NCBI GenBank assembly: GCA_964017195.1
Contig: OZ024892.1
Location: 14,084,071-14,148,070, forward strand
DNA from: Siderastrea radians
Taxonomy: Eukaryota > Cnidaria > Anthozoa > Scleractinia > Rhizangiidae
Direction: 5' to 3'
DNA length: 64,000 bases
A program made the position numbers and the translations under genes. Shown in pieces: positions 11,529 to 22,434 of this stretch; position 1 is the stretch's first letter; each line of letters opens with the position of its first letter. The notes under the pieces were generated by a model. The model had not been told where the DNA came from. It did not search any database and saw only the letters and a list, made by a program, of their open reading frames with translations.

Positions 11529-12968
11529 TGATGTAATGTTTACGTGCCACGGCAAGTTAGGCGAATTTATTCCAGCTTCAAAGCTCGCTAGCACCTTCGT
11601 TCCTACTTTCATCGGACCCCGCCGTTTTTCTCCTCCTCCCAGGGAGCAAAATATATTACGGTCACTCAAGATACGAGCTCAAGTGGTGTAAATTTTAAAG
11701 TTGATGATTTATCGTACCTTTGTTTGCTGCCATTTCCCCTTATGCGTCTGCTCTGCACCCTTCTCCCTGTGGTAACATGAATCCCTGATAGTATAAACCC
11801 CATCCCTCATTCCTTGGTCATCCACTTGTCCTAGCTTTCGCGAAGAAGAACGTGACGAAATATTTTGACCATAGCGTGACTCAATTAAGCCGCGTTTTTT
11901 TTAAATAAACGAACTGACATGTCAGCGTAATTCTAAATAGCAAGTGCACGGAAATTTAAATAGATTTCTTCATAAAAAACTCATTCTAAAATCGAAAGGA
12001 AACTGGTAGCTATGAAAAACCGTAAAAGTCTATTTTAGGCCGTGATTCGATGAGTGATTTGGCGCAAGCAAGTTTACTTCTCCGAATCGGCTTCTGTGTT
12101 TCAGACGTAATGTTTATGTGCTACGGCATAAAGCTCGCTAGCACCTTCGTCCTTGCTCTCATGGAAGAGAAGTCAACTCCATTGAATTTCTTGTACTTTT
12201 CTACACAACTTTCCCTAAAGATTTTGGCGAAGCAAAGCAAAACTGCCAAAAATATGCCTGCATTTCACTGTTGAATTATTCAACTTGGCGAAAGCAAGGG
12301 ACTTCCCCCGATCACCTTTTGTGTTTCAGTGATGTAATGTTTACGTGCCAGGGCAGGTTTGGCAAATTCATGCCAACTTCAAAGCTCGCTAGCACCTTCG
12401 TTCTTGCTTTCATCGAAGGAATTTTCATGCCATTAAATCGCCGGTAATTTTCTACACCAACTTTCATGAAAATTCTGGCGAATAAACGCTGAACGAACAA
12501 AGTTTACCGGCAAGTATTGTTTTGACCGAGCGCAGGTCTGGGGCAACTGACCACGACAAAAAAAAACAAGAAAAGCCCCAGGGGGCATTACCCCGCCGTT
12601 CCCCCTCCCCTCGGAGTGTAAAAGATATTATGGTCACTCAAGATACACGCTCTAGCCTGTGTAGCAAAAGACGCAATGAGTATGTTTGGCCGAGCAAAAA
12701 CCGGAGGTCTGGGGCAAGTAACCACCAAAAAAATGGAAAATAATAAAAACAAGAAAAGCCCCAGGGGGCGTTAACCCCGCCGTTGTTCTCTCTGCCCTTG
12801 GGGTCCAAAATATATTACGGCCAGGTAAAAGTTGTTGATTTATCGTATCTTTTACGTGCTTGCGATGATAATATAAATCAAGACACGACTTGCCTAATCA
12901 CCCTGTTTTAGCGTGCGTGACGAAGAGCGTGATGAAATTGTTATTTTGATCATAGCGTGACTCACCCT

Positions 12969-13039
12969 GGCCTCGTAGCTCAGTTGCTTGAGCGACGGTT
13001 CTAATCCGGAGGTCGTGGGTTCGAATCCCGCCGGGGTCA
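12969..13039 (+). pseudogene. tRNA-Arg-like copy 3, 2-nt deletion in the anticodon arm
   Basis: The acceptor strands GGCCTCG and CGGGGTC pair with two G-U pairs, and the D stem GCTC/GAGC and T arm are normal. The anticodon arm reads ACGGTTCTAATCC and lacks two bases found in copies 4 and 5, which disrupts the loop. The T-run after the gene is retained. Confidence 0.5.
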
Positions 13040-14472
13040 AAGATTTTTCTTTTATCTTGGTTCTCATTTCTAATTTCTTACTTTTAAGGCCTGTGGTCGG
13101 GGGGAAATTATGGAAGGCAGTATTACTCACTTCTTGGCACTCGTACATACATACTTTACATCATAATTACTAAGTTCAAAGCGATCGCGAGTTGATGCCA
13201 GCTTTCAAACTTAAGCTGCCTAGTACATTCGTCCTTGCTCTCGTCGAAGAAATGTTAACTCCATTGAATTCCTTGTACTTTTCTACACAACTTTCCCTAA
13301 AGATTTTGGCGAAGCAAAGCAAAACTGCCAAAAAAATGCTTGCATTTGACTGTTGAATTATTCAACTTGGCGAAAGCAAGGGACTTCCCCGAATCGGCTT
13401 CTGTGTTTCAGTAATGTAATGTTTACGTGCCACGGCAAGTTAGGCGAATTCATTCCAGCTTCAAAGCTCGCTAGCTCCTTCGTTCCTACTTTCATTGGAC
13501 CCCGCCGTTTTTCTCCTTCTCCCAGGGAGCAAAATATATTTCGATCACTCAAGATACGAGCTCAAGTGGTGTAAATTTTAAAGTTGATGATTTATCGTAC
13601 CTGTGTTTGCTGCCATTTCCCCTTATGCATCTGCTCCGCACCCTTCTCCCTGTGGTAACATGAATCCCTGATAGTATGAACCCCATCCCTCATTCCTTGG
13701 TCATCCACTTGTCCTAGCTTTCGCGAAGAAGAACGTGACGAAATATTTTGACCATAGCGTGACTCAGTTAAGTCACACTATTTTTAAATAAACGAACTGA
13801 CATGTCAGCGTAATTCTAAATAGCAAGGGCACGGAAATTTAAATAGATTTCTTGATAAAAAACTCATTCTAAAATCTAAAGGAAACTGATAGCTATGAAA
13901 AACCGTAAAAGTCTATTTTAGGACGTGATTCGATGAGTGATTTGGTGCAAGCAAGTTTTTTACTTCTCCGAATCGGCTTCTGTGTTTCAATCACGTAATG
14001 TTTATGTGCTACGGCACGTGGCATGAATCATTGGCTTTCAAAGCTCGCTAGCACCTTCGTCCTTGCTCTCATTGAAGAGAAGTCAACTCCATTGAATTTC
14101 TTGTACTTTTCTACACAACTTTCCCTAAAGATTTTGGCGAAGCAAAGCAAAACTGCCAAAAATACGCTTGCATTTCACTGCTGAATTTTTCAACTTGGCG
14201 AAAGCAAGGGACTTCCCCGATCACCTTTTGTGTTTCAGTGATGTAATGTTTACGTGCCAGGGCAGGTTTGGCAAATTCATGCCAGCTTCAAAGCTCGCTA
14301 GCACCTTCGTTTTTGCTTTCATCGAAGGAATTTTCATGCCATTAAATCGCCGGTAATTTTCTACACCAACTTTCATGAAAATTCTGGCGAATAAACGCTG
14401 AACGAACAAAGTTTACCGGCAAGTATTGTTTTGACCGAGCGCAGGTCTGGGGCAACTGACCACGACAAAAAA

Positions 14473-14530
14473 AAAAAAAAAAAAAAAAAAACGGGTATTA
14501 CTAGACCCCGTCCTGACGGCGGGGTAAAAA
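14473..14530 (+). repeat. Poly-A tract with one 35-bp GC hairpin monomer
   Basis: A long A run is followed by a monomer that begins GGGTATTACTAGACCCCG and ends GACGGCGGGGTA. The ACCCCG and CGGGGT parts can pair. It replaces a different short block found at this place in units 1 and 2. Confidence 0.7.
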
Positions 14531-14751
14531 AACAAGAAAAGCCCCAGGGGGCATTAACCCCGCCGTTGTTCTCTCTGCCCTTGGGATCCAAAATATATTA
14601 CGGCGAGGTAAAAGTTGGTGATTTATCGTATCTTCTACGTGCTTGCGATGATAATATAAATCAAGACACGACTTGCCTAATCACTCTGTTTTAGCGTGCG
14701 TGACGAAGAGCGTGATGAAATTATTATTTTGATCACAGCGTGACTCAGCCT

Positions 14752-14824
14752 GGCCTCGTAGCTCAGTTGGTTGAGCGGCGATGTTCTAATCCGGAGGTCG
14801 TGGGTTCGAATCCCGCCGGGGTCA
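14752..14824 (+). tRNA. tRNA-Arg(TCT)-like gene, copy 4
   Basis: The block folds as a cloverleaf: acceptor GGCCTCG/CGGGGTC, D stem GCTC/GAGC, T stem GTGGG/CCCGC around TTCGAAT, and discriminator A. The loop places TCT at the anticodon, but the anticodon stem has mismatches. A box TAGCTCAGTTGG and B box GGTTCGAATCC match Pol III consensus, and a TTTTT run follows within 10 bp. It may be a working tRNA, a tRNA-derived SINE head, or a pseudogene amplified with the unit. Confidence 0.45.
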
Positions 14825-16251
14825 AAGATTTTTCTTTTATCTTGGTTCTCATTTCTAATTTCTTACTTTTAAGGCCTGTGGTCGGGGGAAATTATGGAGG
14901 GCAGTATTACTCACTTCTTGGCACTCATACATACATACTTTACATCATAATTATTAAGTTCATAGCGATCGCGAGTGCATGCCAGCTTTCAAACTTAAGC
15001 TCCCTAGTACATTCGTCCTTGCTCTCGTCGAAGAAATGTTAACTCCATTGAATTCCTTGTACTTTTCTACACAACTTTCCCTAAAGATTTTGGCGAAGCA
15101 AAGCAAAACTGCCAAAAAAATGCTTGCATTTGACTGTTGAATTATTCAACTTGGCGAAAGCAATAGACTTCCCCGGATCGGCTTCTGTGTTTCAGTGATG
15201 TAATGTTTACGTGCCACAGCAAGTTAGGCGAATTCATTCCAGCTTCAAAGCTCGCTAGCACCTTCGTTCCTACTTTCATTGGACCCCGCCGTTTTTCTCC
15301 TCCTCCCAGGGAGCAAAATATATTACGGTCACTCAAGATACGAGCTCAAGTGGTTTAAATTTTAAAGTTGATGATTTATCGTACCTGTGTCTGCTGCCAT
15401 TTCCCCTTATGCGTCTGCTCCGCACCCTTCTCCCTGTGGTAACATGAATCCCTGATAGTATGAACCCCATCCCTCATTCCTTGGTCATCCACTTGTCCCA
15501 GCTTTTGCGAAGAAGAACGTGACGAAATGTTTTGACCATAGCGTGACTCAGTTAAGTCACGTTTTTTTAAATAAACTAACTGACATGTCAGCGTAATTCT
15601 AAATAGCAAGGGCTCGGAAATTTAAATAGATTTCTTGATAAAAAACTCATTCTAAAATCTAAAGGAAACTGGTAGCTATGAAAAACCGTAAAAGTCTATT
15701 TTAGGCCGTGATTCGATGAGTGATTTGGCGCAAGCAAGTTTTAATACTTCTCCGAATCGGCTTCTGTGTTTCAGTGACGTAATGTTTATGTGCTACGGCA
15801 CGTAGCATGAATCATTGGCTTTCAAAGCTCGCTAGCACCTTCGTCCTTGCTCTCATTGAAGAGAAGTCAACTGCATTGAATTTCTGGTACTTTTCTACAC
15901 AACTTTCCCTAAAGATTTCGGCGAAGCAAAGCAAAACTGCCAAAAATATGCTTGCATTTCACTGTTGAATTTTTCAACTTGGCGAAAGCAAGGGACTTCC
16001 CCGGATCACCTTTTGTGTTTCAGTGATGTAATGTTTACGTGCCAGGGCAGGTTTGGCAAATTCATGCCAGCTTCAAAGTTCGCTAGCACCTTCGTTCTTG
16101 CTTTCATCGAAGGAATTTTCATGCCATTAAATCGCCGGTAATTTTCTACACCAACTTTCATGAAAATTCCGGCGAATAAACACTAAACGAACAACGTTGA
16201 CCGGCAAGTATTGTTTTGACCTAGCGGAGGTCTGGGGCAACTGACCACGAC

Positions 16252-16421
16252 AAAAAAAAAAAAAAAAAAAAAAAAAGGAGTATTGCTAGACCCCGTCCTG
16301 ACGGCGGGGTAAAAAAAAAAAAAAAACGGGTATTACTAGACCCCGTCCTGACGGCGGGGTAAAAAGAAAAACCACGGAAAAAAAATGGGTATTACTAGAC
16401 CCCGTCCTGACGGCGGGGTAA
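16252..16421 (+). repeat. Three copies of the poly-A plus 35-bp hairpin monomer
   Basis: Three near-identical monomers (about 16278-16310, 16328-16360, 16386-16421) are separated by A-rich runs. The last joins directly to ATCAAGACACGACTTG, so roughly the first 0.2 kb of the next array unit is missing. Confidence 0.85.
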
Positions 16422-16512
16422 TCAAGACACGACTTGCCTAATCACTCTGTTTTAGCGTGCGTGACGAAGAGCGTGATGAAATTATTATTTTGATCACAGC
16501 GTGACTCAGCCT

Positions 16513-16585
16513 GGCCTCGTAGCTCAGCTGGTTGAGCGACGGTGTTCTAATCCGGAGGTCGTTGGTTCGAATCCCGCCGGGGTCA
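16513..16585 (+). tRNA. tRNA-Arg(TCT)-like gene, copy 5
   Basis: Same design as copy 4, with A box TAGCTCAGCTGG and B box GGTTCGAATCC. The T stem has a G-to-T change (GTTGG) that weakens one pair. The T-run terminator is retained. Function is uncertain for the same reasons as copy 4. Confidence 0.42.
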
Positions 16586-17364
16586 AAGATTTTTCTTTTA
16601 TCTTGGTTCTCATTTCTAATTTCTTACTTTTAAGGCCTGTGGTCGGTGGGAAATTATGGAGGGCAGTATTACTCACTTCTTGGCACTCATACATACATAC
16701 TTTACATCATAATTACTAAGTTCATAGCGATCGCGAGTTCATGCCAGCTTTCAAACTTAAGCTCCCGAGTACATTCGTCCTTGCTCTCGTCGAAGAAATG
16801 TTAACTCCATTGAATTCCTTGTACTTTTCTACACAACTTTCCCTAAAGATTTTGGCGAAGCAAAGCAAAACTGCCAAAAAAATGCTTGCATTTGACTGTT
16901 GAATTATTCAACTTGGCGAAAGCAAGGGACTTCCCCGAATCGGCTTCTGTGTTTCAGTGATGTAATGTTTACGTGCCACGGCAAGTTTATAGGCGAATTT
17001 ATTCCAGCTTCAAAGCTCGCTAGCACCTTCGTTCCTACTTTCATCGGACCCCGCCGTTTTTCTCCTCCTCCCAGGGAGCAAAATATGTTACGGTCATTCA
17101 AGATACGAGCTCAAGTGGTGTAAATTTTAAAGTTGATGATTTATCGTACCTGTGTTTGCTGCCATTTCCCCTTATGCGTCTGCTCTGCACCCTTCTCCCT
17201 GTGGTAACATGAATCCCTGATAGTATGAACCCCATCCCTCATTCCTTGGTCATCCACTTGTCCTAGCTTTCGCGAAGAAGAACGTGACGAAATATTTTGA
17301 CCATAGCGTGACTCAATTAAAGCACGTTTTTTTAAAATAAACGAACTGACATGTCAGCGTAATT

Positions 17365-17394
17365 AACCGGCCGTCGCCATGGCGACCGCCGGTT
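17365..17394. repeat. 30-bp near-perfect palindrome at the insertion edge
   Basis: The sequence reads almost identically on both strands, centred on CGCCATGGCG, with a single mismatched pair. It forms the left edge of the 3.26 kb insertion. Confidence 0.8.
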
Positions 17395-17622
17395 TATAAA
17401 ATGGACACGGTTTTTGTTGAAAGCAAGTTGGCTTAACATACGAAGAAAGTGCTGTAAAGCTTGTGGTACGGGTACTCAAGAGCGGTACTGTCTTATATAA
17501 GACGCATGCGCATGTCAGTCTTCTGAATGTTACCTTCCTATGTTTTTGTCTTTTAACTTACAGTATTTAAGATATGAACGGCGAAGGGTTGTTTAAGTTT
17601 GGGGGTTTTGTACAGTACAGCC

Positions 17623-19431
17623 CAAAAATAATGCACGCGCAAGAACTTCTTTTTGCGTCCGCAAGCGGAGAGCTTCTTGCGGCTACTTGCAGGATGCCTG
17701 CACTTGAATACTGTAAGCCGCAAGAACGTCTTTGCGTTTAGAAGTTAAAACCGCAAGAACTTCTTTGTGGTAAGATATCTGGACCGCAAGTAAGCGCAAG
17801 AACGTCTTTGCGCTAACATCTTAAAAACCCGGAACCCGGAGAAGGTAAAAAAGAGACCACTTTGTAGCGCAAGGCACGTTCGAAATTGGCTGCCTTTGTA
17901 ACTTGCAATCAGTTGTTTATTTGGTCCCTTGTAAGTTTTTTTCTTCGGTTTTGAATTGTTTATCCGATAAAGAGTTCACTAGGTTCTGAATTTGACACTG
18001 GTCGCCTTCTATGTTATCTTTTAACGGCTAGGGAGAAACGAGACTCAAACGAAGCACGCGTATGTTATTGTTTATGTGTCCCGGAGTCCCAGACATGCGG
18101 TACGCTTAGCGGCGCGAAAGATTTCGCTCGATTTATTTCACTTAAATGAGGAACAATGGCAAAGCACAGTCCATCAGTCACATTATTAAAGAACCGACAT
18201 TCACCTGTTCAGTGTTGCTGTACTTCCACCAACATATTAAACTCGGTCAAATACTTTTAATTAGTTGCGCTCACACGTGTGAGAAATGAACATGGTCACT
18301 CAGATGAGAAGATGGAAAAACACATTATGTTTGTAAAAATAGTTCCACTCGTTACGCTGAAGTCGATATCACATTTTAAATCTTCGAAGTAAACCAAAAA
18401 AGTCTGAAGGAAACTAAAACTCCGCGATCTGAAAGAAATTCGGCACGTCAATTCTAACCTGAGTAAACACAAATCTGCCGTATGCAAATTTGGTATGATT
18501 TGCTTGAATGACATTTTGTAACGCAATGCATGAGCAGTTCTCTAAGCCGTCAAGACAGCAAGCCCCGGGCAGCAAGCTGTGTCGAAAGGCGAATGTGTAG
18601 TTGAAATCATATGTCTATGCTATTTCTTCGAGTATCCCTTTTTTGCTGGGAAATTAAACTGGTAAAGATGCAGGGATTCTTGATGACTTCACCCACGCGA
18701 TAGCATGACATCCTGCATGTGTAAGTCTTGTCTTGTCTTGCCTGTCAAAGAAGAGTTCGCGCAGTTTGCCACAATTATAGCTTTTGGACCTTTTTGTTTC
18801 TATTTCTTGGATGGAATAAAAAACTGAATTGAGTCAGTTCTGAGTTGAACCCGTATCATTGTATCTGAGACACGCTTAAAAAAATTGTTCATGTTTTGTT
18901 ATGTGCCGGAGATCATGTTTACCGGGTGTTTATCTTCCAGTCGGAAAGCTGGCGGATATTCCATTTCGTGATGTGAATTTTCTTCGATACTTCGGTTGTT
19001 CGAACATTTGCTTCCTTGATTTTTTGATTAGCCTTGTGAACTTTCGCTTGACTTGGCGAATTGTCGCGCCAACACGCCAACACGCCAACACGCCAACACG
19101 CCAACACGCCAACACGGCGAAAAATCGCTCGAAAGCTCGGTGATATTTCATAGAGAATAGAGCGCGAGATTTGCTCTCATTACTTTTGCAATACCTCACA
19201 CTAACACGAGCACTACAAGTTTCTTTGGCTGGACCCTCAGTACTTCTTGCGCCTTCTTGCGGCTTGCGGTAACATTAATAACTTCTTGCAGCTAGATTTT
19301 CAACTTCTTGCGTTTCGAATGTTCTTGCGGGTAAACTGTAAAAACCTAGCACTTTCACTTCTTGCGCGGGCTTGCGTGTTCTTGCGGCGCAAGAACTTCT
19401 TGCGCCACTTCTTGCGCGTGCATTATTTTTG
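17623..19431. mobile_element. Nested 1.8 kb element with 23-bp inverted termini
   Basis: Positions 17623-17645 and 19409-19431 are perfect inverted repeats containing ATGCACGCGCAAGAA. Both ends carry clusters of CGCAAGAA/TTCTTGCG motifs in opposite orientation (17640-17830 and 19230-19430). Such subterminal repeats are typical of DNA-transposon ends bound by transposase. No clear target duplication or transposase ORF is seen, so this is probably non-autonomous. Confidence 0.65.
19067..19117 (+). repeat. AACACGCC octamer microsatellite
   Basis: About five consecutive perfect AACACGCC units with diverged flanking units. Confidence 0.9.
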
Positions 19432-20621
19432 ATAGGATTGAATGCGAAAATAGGATTGAATGCGAAATTGACTGTGTTGTCTGATCTAGTTAGTGGTTAT
19501 GGTGACAATTTTTTTAGCGCAGGAGTTTTTTTTATTGGGATTGACATTTTGAGGGGTGTAAAAATGTGGGAGTCAGAAGGATTTGTGAATGTCAGCAGCA
19601 TATCACGCTTCTGTGAATGTGATTTGCTTTGAAAGTTGCGTTTTGCGTGAGAGGCTGTTTCCCTTGGCGTTTTATGGGGTGGGGGGGGGGTGGTTTCGGA
19701 AGTGGATTGTAAGGTTTCTGATTGGCTAACTTGTATTTCGCAGCGGACAAAAAGGACAGTTGCGTTTTGCCGGCGTGGGCTAGGAAGAGAAGGAATTGGT
19801 ACTAGTATGATGATGCAATATTAGTTGATTGCACATCAGTACATGATAGTTCTTGTGAACGGAGAGAAATGAGTGTTTATTTGAGGCGAGAAGTTGATAC
19901 GAAGGAATCGTCATTAATAAGGAGATTAATTAATAAGGCAGGTGTTACGAGTCTTTTTGCATTGAAAGAACGAAAATATCTGAATATTATCGACGGATTT
20001 GTGTGGTTTGCGTGTGGTGTTCGCTAAAGGCGACGAGCAGTCTCACTTTCCGTTCAGAGATAGATAGTGAAGGAAAAGAAAAACAGGCGAGTGAGCGCGA
20101 AATCGATTGCGGCTCGACAGGCGCGTTAGCTTTCAAAGACGTGGGCGACTTTCGTCCCCGCTCGCTTGTTTACCGGGTTAGCAAACTGGATTTAAACATC
20201 ACGTCATGAGATATCTTGACGTGCCCCATACTCTGACGATCTGCTCGAGCTCGTGTTTATCAAGCGTTATATTTTGATTCTACTGCTATGTTCACTGTTT
20301 GTATTTAAGGTCTAGGCACAACAGTAAATACTTCGTCGTCCCTGTGTGAGCATTCTCAGTTGTGGACGAATTCATATCGACATTCAACGTTTGAGTGATT
20401 TTGCGTTTTTCAGCACAAATAAAGCGATAAGAAAGATAAGCTGAGTCATCAGAGTTTAAACATTACGTCATCCAGTACCGCTATAGTCAAAATATTGTGT
20501 CACACAATCACACTTTTCGTCACGCCGGTTCGTAAAAAAAAAAGGATCGCGCTAACATTTGTGAAACCTAGGGGTGGGGAGGGTCAGAATGGCCGGTTAA
20601 GATGCCCAATGGGCTTTCTTG

Positions 20622-21380
20622 TTCTAAATAGCAAGGGCACGGAAATTTAAATAGATTTCTTGATAAAAAACTCATTCTAAAATCTAAAGGAAACTGGTAG
20701 CTATGAAAAACCGTAAAAGTCTATTTCAGGCCGTGATTCGATGAGTGATTTGGCGCAAGCAAGTTTACTTCTCCGAATCGGCTTCTGTGTTTCAGACGTA
20801 ATGTTTATGTGCTACGGCACGTAGCATGAATCATTGGCTTTCAAAGCTCGCTAGCACCTTCGTCCTTGCTCTCATTGAAGAGAAGTCAACTCCATTGAAT
20901 TTCTTGTTCTTTTCTACACAACTTTCCCTAAAGATTTTGGCGAAGCAAAGCAAAACTGCCAAAAATATGCTTGCATTTCACTGTTGAATTTTTCAACTTG
21001 GCGAAAGCAAGGGACTTCCCCGGATCACCTTTTGTGTTTCAGTGATGTAATGTTTACGTGCCAGGGCAGGTTTGGCAAATTCATGCCAGCTTCAAAGCTC
21101 GCTAGCTCCTTCGTTCTTGCTTTCATCGAAGGAATTTTCATGCCATTAAATCGCCGGTAATTTTCTACACCAACTTTCATGAAAATTCTGGCGAATAAAC
21201 GCTGAACGAACAAAGTTTACCGGCAAGTATTGTTTTGACCGAGCGCAGGTCTGGGGCAACTGACCACGACAAAAAAAAAAAAAAAAAACGGGTATTACTA
21301 GACCCCGTCCTGACGGCGGGGTAAAAAAAAAAAAAAAAAAAAACGGGTATTACTAGACCCCGTCCTGACGGCGGGGTAAT
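20622..21380 (+). repeat. Remainder of array unit 5
   Basis: Resumes with CTAAATAGCAAGGGCACGG and carries the CGTAAAAGTCTATTT block (20716), the two last sub-repeats and the CTGGGGCAACTGACC block (21250), in array order. It ends in two poly-A plus 35-bp hairpin monomers (about 21289-21322 and 21343-21380), where the array stops. Confidence 0.9.
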
Positions 21381-21732
21381 TATAAAAGGTTAAGGATCTG
21401 GATCTAATTTTTATAATACAGTACATTAATTTTAACACCGAATGTAAAACATTGAGGTGACCCCTTCCTACTGATCAAAAGAGTCAGACCTGTTCCTGGA
21501 CTTAAGTTATTTTCAAGGCGAATGTGCCTACAGTACAGTACATAGTGCATGCATAGAGCTACAGAACAGTACAGTGCATAGTGCGAATGCGCCCTCAGTA
21601 CATATTTTACGGGAAGACAATGAACCACATCCTTTCCTCGTCAAATCAAACCGAGGGGGCGTCTCCAAGGTAACTGTTGGTTCACTCCTCACTGCCAGTA
21701 TGACGTCACGTCTCACTTCGGTGACATTCAAA

Positions 21733-21993
21733 ATGGCGGCCAAAGTCGTGGTTGACAAGGCGGATAAAATTGTAGAATTTCTCATGGATATGTTGAATAA
21801 TGTTATTAGATTTGGCGATAATAAGATTCCTATTGTAATAGAAATCCAGAATTTGGTACCTTTGTTGGATGAAACATTTAGAAGTGTGATGAATTTTAAC
21901 GATTCCTTTCTATCGTCGAGCAAATCTGCCGAGCAGCCATATCAACCGGTCAGACTTTCGAGGGCCAGTGCACAGCAAGTTGGAGGTGTTTAG
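21733..21993 (+). CDS. Unknown 86-residue ORF behind a CRE-type site
   Basis: The ATG sits in a good context (AAAATGGCGGCC) about 25 bp after TGACGTCACG and a GC-rich stretch. The predicted product is mainly alpha-helical and amphipathic (DKADKIVEFLMDMLNN, then VIEIQNLVPLLDETF), with a Ser-rich tail. The frame is open upstream to 21574, but the ATG is the better start. It lies at the left end of the inverted-repeat-bounded element, diverging outward-in. It may be a first exon, although no strong donor was seen before the stop. I do not recognise the family. Confidence 0.4.
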   Translation: MAAKVVVDKADKIVEFLMDMLNNVIRFGDNKIPIVIEIQNLVPLLDETFRSVMNFNDSFLSSSKSAEQPYQPVRLSRASAQQVGGV

Positions 21994-22434
21994 ACTCAGC
22001 AATAGGAGGTTCACCAAAGGGGATACTAGGCTTTGAGTATCTCTAATTTTAGCTCTTCATTGCCGATGGTTCGCCATATCAATCCCTTCAAAGTTCGTTT
22101 AGTGGCAGCGTAGAAAGAGCAGCTGAATTGCAGGTATTGTTGAGTGTTGATATTTTTTTTGTTTTACTATATTTTACAGTGTAGGGCATACCCTGTAATT
22201 CTGTAACTTATTCCCGAAAAAAAAAACAGTTCTGGTAAATTATTCTGTATGCGAAGCAAGTCTGGTCGTAGTTATGCACTGTAGTGTTGTACATAAGCTT
22301 AATATTATTATATTTATATAAACTAAGTAGGCTACTCAACATGCCTTTCCTCAAGCAAATATGTCTTAGGCAGTCTTAAGAGTCAGTGAAATTCATCATT
22401 ATCCGACGTACAGTATGATGCATCCAAAGAAAAA

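Larger units (their letters stand above)
9366..17362 (+). repeat. Megasatellite: tandem array of tRNA-bearing 1.5-1.9 kb units
   Basis: The same ordered landmarks recur. These are a GAAAAGCCCC block (9371, 11270, 12752, 14535), a tRNA-like block (9587, 11487, 12969, 14752, 16513), a GCGATCGCGAGT block (9801, 13180, 14963, 16728), a TGATGTAATGTTTACG block (10028, 11525, 13408, 15194, 16956), and a CGTAAAAGTCTATTT block (10524, 12022, 13906, 15689). Spacing is about 1.76-1.9 kb. The second unit is shorter because its tRNA-like block is fused straight to the TGATGTAATG block. Copies look highly similar, suggesting recent amplification or homogenisation. The fifth unit is interrupted at about 17362 and resumes at 20622. 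Confidence 0.92.
17365..20621. mobile_element. 3.26 kb insertion splitting array unit 5
   Basis: The array sequence stops after GCGTAATT at 17364 and resumes with CTAAATAGCAAGG near 20623. The insert starts AACCGGCC and, near its right edge, has GGCCGGTT (20591-20598). Including flanking TT and AA, a perfect 10-bp inverted repeat TTAACCGGCC is formed. About 21 further bases follow before the array resumes. No transposase ORF is visible. The TTAA context suggests piggyBac-like targeting, but the ends do not fit cleanly. Confidence 0.6.

Noticed and set aside
9366..17362. Many 60-100 codon ORFs on both strands of the tandem array
   Set aside because: They recur because the DNA is repeated; starts differ from copy to copy and no domain is recognised.
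20003..20209. 68-codon ORF in the 3.26 kb insertion as a transposase
   Set aside because: Too short, with no catalytic motif and no repeat or splice context.
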